Shown: piece after piece, positions 60,698-64,000 of the stretch
Layout: the number at the start of each line of letters is the position of its first letter
Position numbering within the stretch: position 1 is the first letter of the stretch
Source: DASZJY01 sp036260255
GTDB lineage: Bacteria; Actinomycetota; Acidimicrobiia; Acidimicrobiales; AC-14
Assembly: GCA_036260255.1 (NCBI GenBank)
Contig: DATAAF010000107.1
Coordinates: forward strand, 52,143 to 116,142
Direction: 5' to 3'
Length of the DNA: 64,000 bases
The notes under the pieces: model-generated
The model's input: only the letters and a program-made list of their open reading frames with translations
Told to the model about the DNA's origin: nothing
Database searches by the model: none
Made by a program: the position numbers and the translations under genes

Positions 60698-62160
60698 CGC
60701 TGGGCGGCGGCCACGCCGACGGCCCTCGGCGGGCGCGGGAGGTGCTCGAGGCGGCGGGCTACCGGGACAAGGACATCGTCGAGCTGCTCGACGCCGAGGA
60801 GCTGACCGCCCTGGGCGCCAAGCGCCTGCAGCCTCTCCTCCGGCGCACCTCCGGAGGGACACCGCTCGAGACCCTCGTCCGCCTGTTCATCCTGGGCGTG
60901 GCCGAGGACGCCGGGGCGGTGGCCCGGGCCGTCTCCCCCATGTCGGTGTCCGACTGGATGGAGCTGGGCCTGCTCGCGGAGGACGGCGGTGCGGTGCGGG
61001 CCACCGTGCAGGTGCGCCGCTACCAGGACCTCGTCGTCGCCTTCGACTTCAACCGGCCCGATGCGAACGTGCCGCCCGACTACGTCATGGGCATCAGCCC
61101 CAGCTCGCTGAGCCTCGCCGGCTTGACCGTCCGGCGGCGCGTGGGCGCCGCCCTCGACCTCGGCACCGGCTCGGGCTTCCAGGCCCTCCTCGCCGCTGCC
61201 CACAGCCAGGAGGTGGTCGCCACCGACCGCAATCCCCGGGCGGTGGAGATGGCGACGTTCAACGCCCGCCTCAACGGCCTGGCCAACGTCACCGTGGTGG
61301 AGGGCGACCTGTTCGACCCGGTCGCCGGCCGGGGGTTCGACCTCATCGTCTCCAACCCCCCGTTCATCATCTCGCCCGACTCCGAGCACCTCTTCCTCTA
61401 CAGCGGGCATGGCGGCGACGAGGGATGCCGCAGGATCGTGGCCGAGGCGCCCTACTTCCTCGCCGAGGGAGGGCTGTGCCAGCTGCTGGCCAACTGGGCC
61501 CTCCGCAAGGGTGAGGACTGGGTGGAGCGGCCTCGTCAGTGGGCCGAGGGCACCGGCTGCGACGTGTGGGTGCTCCGCCGGGCCACCCACCGCGCCGACG
61601 AGTACGCGGCGACGTGGATCGAGCGGGATGACCGGTCGGCGGATGGTTACGCCCGGGCGTTCGCGGAGTGGATGGACTACTACGACCGCGAGGGCATCGA
61701 GTGCATCGTCAGCGGTGTGATCTCCATGCGGCGCCGGCCGACGGGCGCGCCGTGGTTCTGGGCCGACGACGCCCCCGCCTCCATGTCGTTCCCGTGCGGC
61801 GACGACGTGGCCGCCGGCTTCGACCGGCGGGACGTGCTCGCCGAGCTGGCCGACGACCGTGCCCTTCTGGCGGCGCGCCTGAAGCTCTCCGACGACGTCC
61901 GCCTGCACCAGCAGCTGCGCCCCGGCGACGGCGCCTGGGAGGTGGTCAGCGCCGAGGTGCGGCGCTCGAACGGCCTGGAGTACGCCGGGAGCATCGACTC
62001 CGACGGAGCGAGGCTCCTGGCCGGGTGCGACGGGCGGCGACCGCTCGGCGACCTGGTGGCGGAGCTGGCGGCGTCGGTGGGCGCGGATGCTGCCGAGGTG
62101 ACACCCGCCGCCGTCGGGATCGTCCGCCGGTTGATCGCCCAGGGATTCCTCGGGCGCTGA
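60694..62160 (+). CDS. SAM-dependent methyltransferase (N5-Gln/N6-Ade type)
   Basis: 488 residues from GTG 60694. An N-terminal helical domain (about 1-110) precedes a class I methyltransferase core: motif I ALDLGTGSGFQALLAA, acidic residue in ATDRNPRAVEM, and the catalytic NPPF in LIVSNPPFIISPDSEH, the signature of HemK/PrmC and N6-adenine enzymes. About 150 more residues (helical, then a winged-helix-like end) follow, larger than typical HemK. Substrate unknown. Confidence 0.82.
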   Translation: MTLGGGHADGPRRAREVLEAAGYRDKDIVELLDAEELTALGAKRLQPLLRRTSGGTPLETLVRLFILGVAEDAGAVARAVSPMSVSDWMELGLLAEDGGAVRATVQVRRYQDLVVAFDFNRPDANVPPDYVMGISPSSLSLAGLTVRRRVGAALDLGTGSGFQALLAAAHSQEVVATDRNPRAVEMATFNARLNGLANVTVVEGDLFDPVAGRGFDLIVSNPPFIISPDSEHLFLYSGHGGDEGCRRIVAEAPYFLAEGGLCQLLANWALRKGEDWVERPRQWAEGTGCDVWVLRRATHRADEYAATWIERDDRSADGYARAFAEWMDYYDREGIECIVSGVISMRRRPTGAPWFWADDAPASMSFPCGDDVAAGFDRRDVLAELADDRALLAARLKLSDDVRLHQQLRPGDGAWEVVSAEVRRSNGLEYAGSIDSDGARLLAGCDGRRPLGDLVAELAASVGADAAEVTPAAVGIVRRLIAQGFLGR

Positions 62161-62166
62161 CCGCCG

Positions 62167-62652
62167 TCAGAGCTTGGTGTTCTTGGTCAGGTCCCAGCCC
62201 GCGGTTATGGGGGCGTCCGCCTTGCCCGACGGGTCGCTAGGCGTGTACTGCACCTCGATCTTGGCGAAGTTCAGCGAGAAGCTGTCGTTGGGCGTGGGGC
62301 TGTCGGCGCTGGACGCCTGCTGGTACGACGAGACCAGGATGTCGGTGAACTTGATCTTCAGGAACTCGATCTGGTTCCCGCCGGCCTTGCGGGCGGTGAG
62401 AACCGCCTCTTTGATGTGCTGCCCGCTGGCCACGGCGAGGAACAGCTTGGGCGACGCCTTGCTGGTCCGCATCACGAAGTGGAAGTCCTGCATGGAGACC
62501 TTGCCGGCTCCCCCGCCGCCGCCTGCGCCGCCCGTCGTTCCCTGCTGGGTGGCACCCCAGCTGAACGACTCGATGTCGATCTCGTCCTTGTGCTTGGCGT
62601 CGGTGCTCTCGCCCTTGATGTCGGTGATCTTCAGGAACATGTCGACAGCCAT
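62167..62652 (-). CDS. Hcp-family tube protein without a type VI locus
   Basis: 161 residues. MAVDMFLKITDIKGESTDAKHKDEIDIESFSWG is the Hcp beginning; GKVSMQDFHFVMRTSKASPKLFLAVASGQHIKEAVLTARKAG and the final FAKIEVQYTP strand complete the Hcp fold, with a Gly-rich insert. In T6SS Hcp rings stack into the tube; in many actinobacteria Hcp-like genes are alone. No other T6SS gene is seen here. ATG lies 8 nt after TACGCT, hence leaderless. Divergent from the desaturase. Confidence 0.85.
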   Translation of the reverse strand: MAVDMFLKITDIKGESTDAKHKDEIDIESFSWGATQQGTTGGAGGGGGAGKVSMQDFHFVMRTSKASPKLFLAVASGQHIKEAVLTARKAGGNQIEFLKIKFTDILVSSYQQASSADSPTPNDSFSLNFAKIEVQYTPSDPSGKADAPITAGWDLTKNTKL

Positions 62653-62693
62653 GGATCGGGAGCGTAGTTCCCGACGGACTACGGTTGCTCGCC

Positions 62694-63437
62694 ATGTTCC
62701 GTTCCCCGCTTCTCGCTTGGTTCGTCACGGCCGGCGTCACGCAGCTGGCGCTGTTCGTGACCACCATCTACCTGCACCGGGTGCTCTCGCACCGCGCCGT
62801 CACCCTGTCACCGGGTGTCACGGGCGTGTTCCGGGTGATCCTCTGGCTCACCACCGGCATCCGGCCGCGCCAGTGGGTGGCCGTGCACCGGCTGCACCAC
62901 GCCCACGCCGACGAGGAGGGTGACCCCCACTCACCTCTGATCGAGGGCTTCAACCAGGTGCAGTTCGGCAACTACTGGATGTACAAGCGGGCGGCGAACA
63001 ACCCGGCGGTGGTGGCGCGTTATGCCCGCGACCTTCCCGGCGACCGCTGGGACCGAACCTTGTTCGATCACGCCTTCCTCGGACTGGGCCTCGGCATCGT
63101 CCTCCTGTGCGTCCTCCTCGGCCCGTGGCTCGGCCTCGTCGCCGCCGGCGTCCACGCCGTCGCCTACGTGCTCCTGAGCGCCGCCGTGAACGCGGTCGGG
63201 CACCGCTTCGGGCGCCGGCCGCACGTTGGCAACCTGGCCCGCAACTCGCAGTGGCTCGCCTGGCTCACCGCCGGAGAGGGACTTCACAACAACCACCACG
63301 CCGCTCCCACCTCGGCCCGCTTCGCCATGCACCGGGGCGAGATAGACCCCGGCTGGTGGGTCGTGGCCTTGCTGCAGCGCCTGCGATGGGCGCGCGTGCG
63401 CCACGAACGACCAGTGATGGCCCGGTCCGCCGCCTGA
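62694..63437 (+). CDS. Membrane fatty-acid (acyl-CoA) desaturase
   Basis: 247 residues from ATG 62694, 8 nt after TACGGT. Three His boxes are present: HRVLSHR, VHRLHHAHAD and LHNNHHAAP. With membrane helices around them they form the di-iron site of delta-9-type desaturases. The protein is short for the group because the N-terminal extension is missing. It introduces a cis double bond into an acyl chain and adjusts membrane fluidity. Confidence 0.88.
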   Translation: MFRSPLLAWFVTAGVTQLALFVTTIYLHRVLSHRAVTLSPGVTGVFRVILWLTTGIRPRQWVAVHRLHHAHADEEGDPHSPLIEGFNQVQFGNYWMYKRAANNPAVVARYARDLPGDRWDRTLFDHAFLGLGLGIVLLCVLLGPWLGLVAAGVHAVAYVLLSAAVNAVGHRFGRRPHVGNLARNSQWLAWLTAGEGLHNNHHAAPTSARFAMHRGEIDPGWWVVALLQRLRWARVRHERPVMARSAA

Positions 63438-63458
63438 GCGACGGACGGGCCGGCGGCG

Positions 63459-63800
63459 TCAGCGGCCGAAGATGTAGATGATCCAGAGCACCGAGGCGAC
63501 GATGCCGATGACGCCCAGGATCTGCCCCGCCGTGGCCAGCCCCTGCCCGCCGATCGTGCCGCCGGAATCGGCGATCTTCCTCTTGGCCGTCGTCCCCAGT
63601 ACCACCGCGATGATGCCGAGGATGATGCCGAAGATGAAGAGCGACAGGATGCCGAGGACGAACGACGCGATCGCGGTTCCGTCGGTACCGGTGCGGGCCG
63701 GCGGGGCGTAGCCCGGGGACACGGGCGGCGCCGGCGGCGGCTGACCGGGGGGACGGTCGTCGGGGGGCTGGGAACTTCCGCCAGGTTGGTTCCAGCTCAT
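63459..63800 (-). CDS. DUF4190 membrane protein
   Basis: 113 residues. A Pro/Gln-rich N-terminus (GGSSQPPDDRPPGQPPPAPP) leads to two membrane helices, ASFVLGILSLFIFGIILGIIAVVLG and LGVIGIVASVLWIIYIFG, separated by a loop with KRKIADSGG and GQGLATAGQI. Two helices joined by this loop are the DUF4190 pattern. ATG 7 nt after TACGGT. Function unknown. Confidence 0.8.
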   Translation of the reverse strand: MSWNQPGGSSQPPDDRPPGQPPPAPPVSPGYAPPARTGTDGTAIASFVLGILSLFIFGIILGIIAVVLGTTAKRKIADSGGTIGGQGLATAGQILGVIGIVASVLWIIYIFGR

Positions 63801-63836
63801 GAAGCCGACCGTACCACCGGGCCGTCCCGTGCTGCC

Positions 63837-64000
63837 TTACCCGGTCGCCAGCTTTCTCGCCGCCGCCGCGATGTGGTCGGCGTCGATGCCGGCGGCGGCC
63901 AGCAGGTCGTCGGGCTTGCCCGAGCCGGGCATGTCGGAGACGGCCAGGCTCACCACCCGGGTGTGGGTGTCGGTGTCGGCGAAGACCTCCAGCACGGCGT
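63837..64000 (-). CDS. C-terminal fragment of a transketolase-C-terminal-domain protein
   Basis: The last 53 codons of a gene that starts beyond the right edge. The reading VLEVFADTDTHTRVVSLAVSDMPGSGKPDDLLAAAGIDADHIAAAARKLATG matches the end of transketolase C-terminal (Transket_C) domains, where MPGSGKPxELL is the recurrent terminal pattern. It could be transketolase, DXP synthase-like or a pyruvate-dehydrogenase E1 beta type subunit; the visible part cannot distinguish these. Confidence 0.55.
   Translation of the reverse strand, partial: AVLEVFADTDTHTRVVSLAVSDMPGSGKPDDLLAAAGIDADHIAAAARKLATG

Overview
The window is GC-rich throughout and reads as a chromosome segment of an actinobacterium, most likely of the class Acidimicrobiia or a close relative (inference). 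The main evidence is a nearly complete Pup-proteasome locus (51-53 kb: arc/mpa, dop, pup; 49-50 kb: prcB, prcA; 47-48 kb: pafA; 41-43 kb: pafB, pafC; then tatA, tatC and helY). Supporting signs are DUF4193, DUF3052, DUF3866 and DUF3558-like genes, a MarP-type protease, frequent GTG starts, and many genes whose start codon lies 6-9 nt after a TAnnnT hexamer, as expected for leaderless mRNAs. I found no rRNA, tRNA, CRISPR array or insertion sequence.

Layout. 0-8.6 kb is mixed accessory content: a cupin fragment, an HD-GYP/LuxR regulator, PAP2 phosphatase, SnoaL-like protein, and a quinone oxidoreductase plus MFS exporter pair behind a MerR-type promoter. A good dif-like XerC/XerD site and a second weaker one then bracket a decayed lipoprotein gene, next to a tyrosine recombinase. 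8.6-11.8 kb holds an L,D-transpeptidase, a secreted protein and an O-antigen-ligase-like membrane protein. 11.9-23.4 kb is a Tad/Flp pilus locus. One arm (minus) encodes cpaB, a TadZ/CpaE ATPase, tadA, tadB, tadC and a 1292-residue hybrid histidine kinase. The divergent arm encodes two TadE-like pseudopilins, a TadG-like protein and a lone receiver. The kinase and receiver probably form a phosphorelay controlling or sensing the pilus (inference).

23.4-31.9 kb carries housekeeping and stress genes: zinc-ribbon protein, flavodoxin-type reductase, ECF sigma factor with zf-HC2 anti-sigma factor, PrxQ/Bcp peroxiredoxin, carboxylate-amine ligase, cupredoxin lipoprotein, Nudix, GNAT and DUF4193 protein. 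A 417-base structured non-coding stretch precedes an unusual double ThyX-like protein, an M20 amidohydrolase, CsbD and a DAG-kinase-like protein. 36-55 kb is the HelY-Tat-PafBC-Pup-proteasome region, interrupted by a frame-disrupted endonuclease VII gene and a 44-residue zinc-ribbon peptide. 55-64 kb has ferredoxin, MarP, TrmI, three small membrane proteins, a Lon-N-domain protein, DacB, DUF3052, a methyltransferase, an orphan Hcp, a fatty-acid desaturase, a DUF4190 protein and a transketolase C-terminal fragment.

The most unusual structure I see is a roughly 90-nt two-hairpin repeat that occurs three times, each time starting 8-11 nt after the stop codon of an unrelated gene (reductase, CsbD, ferredoxin) and always in the sense orientation, with a compensatory base change in the first hairpin. 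It behaves like a position-specific 3'-UTR element.
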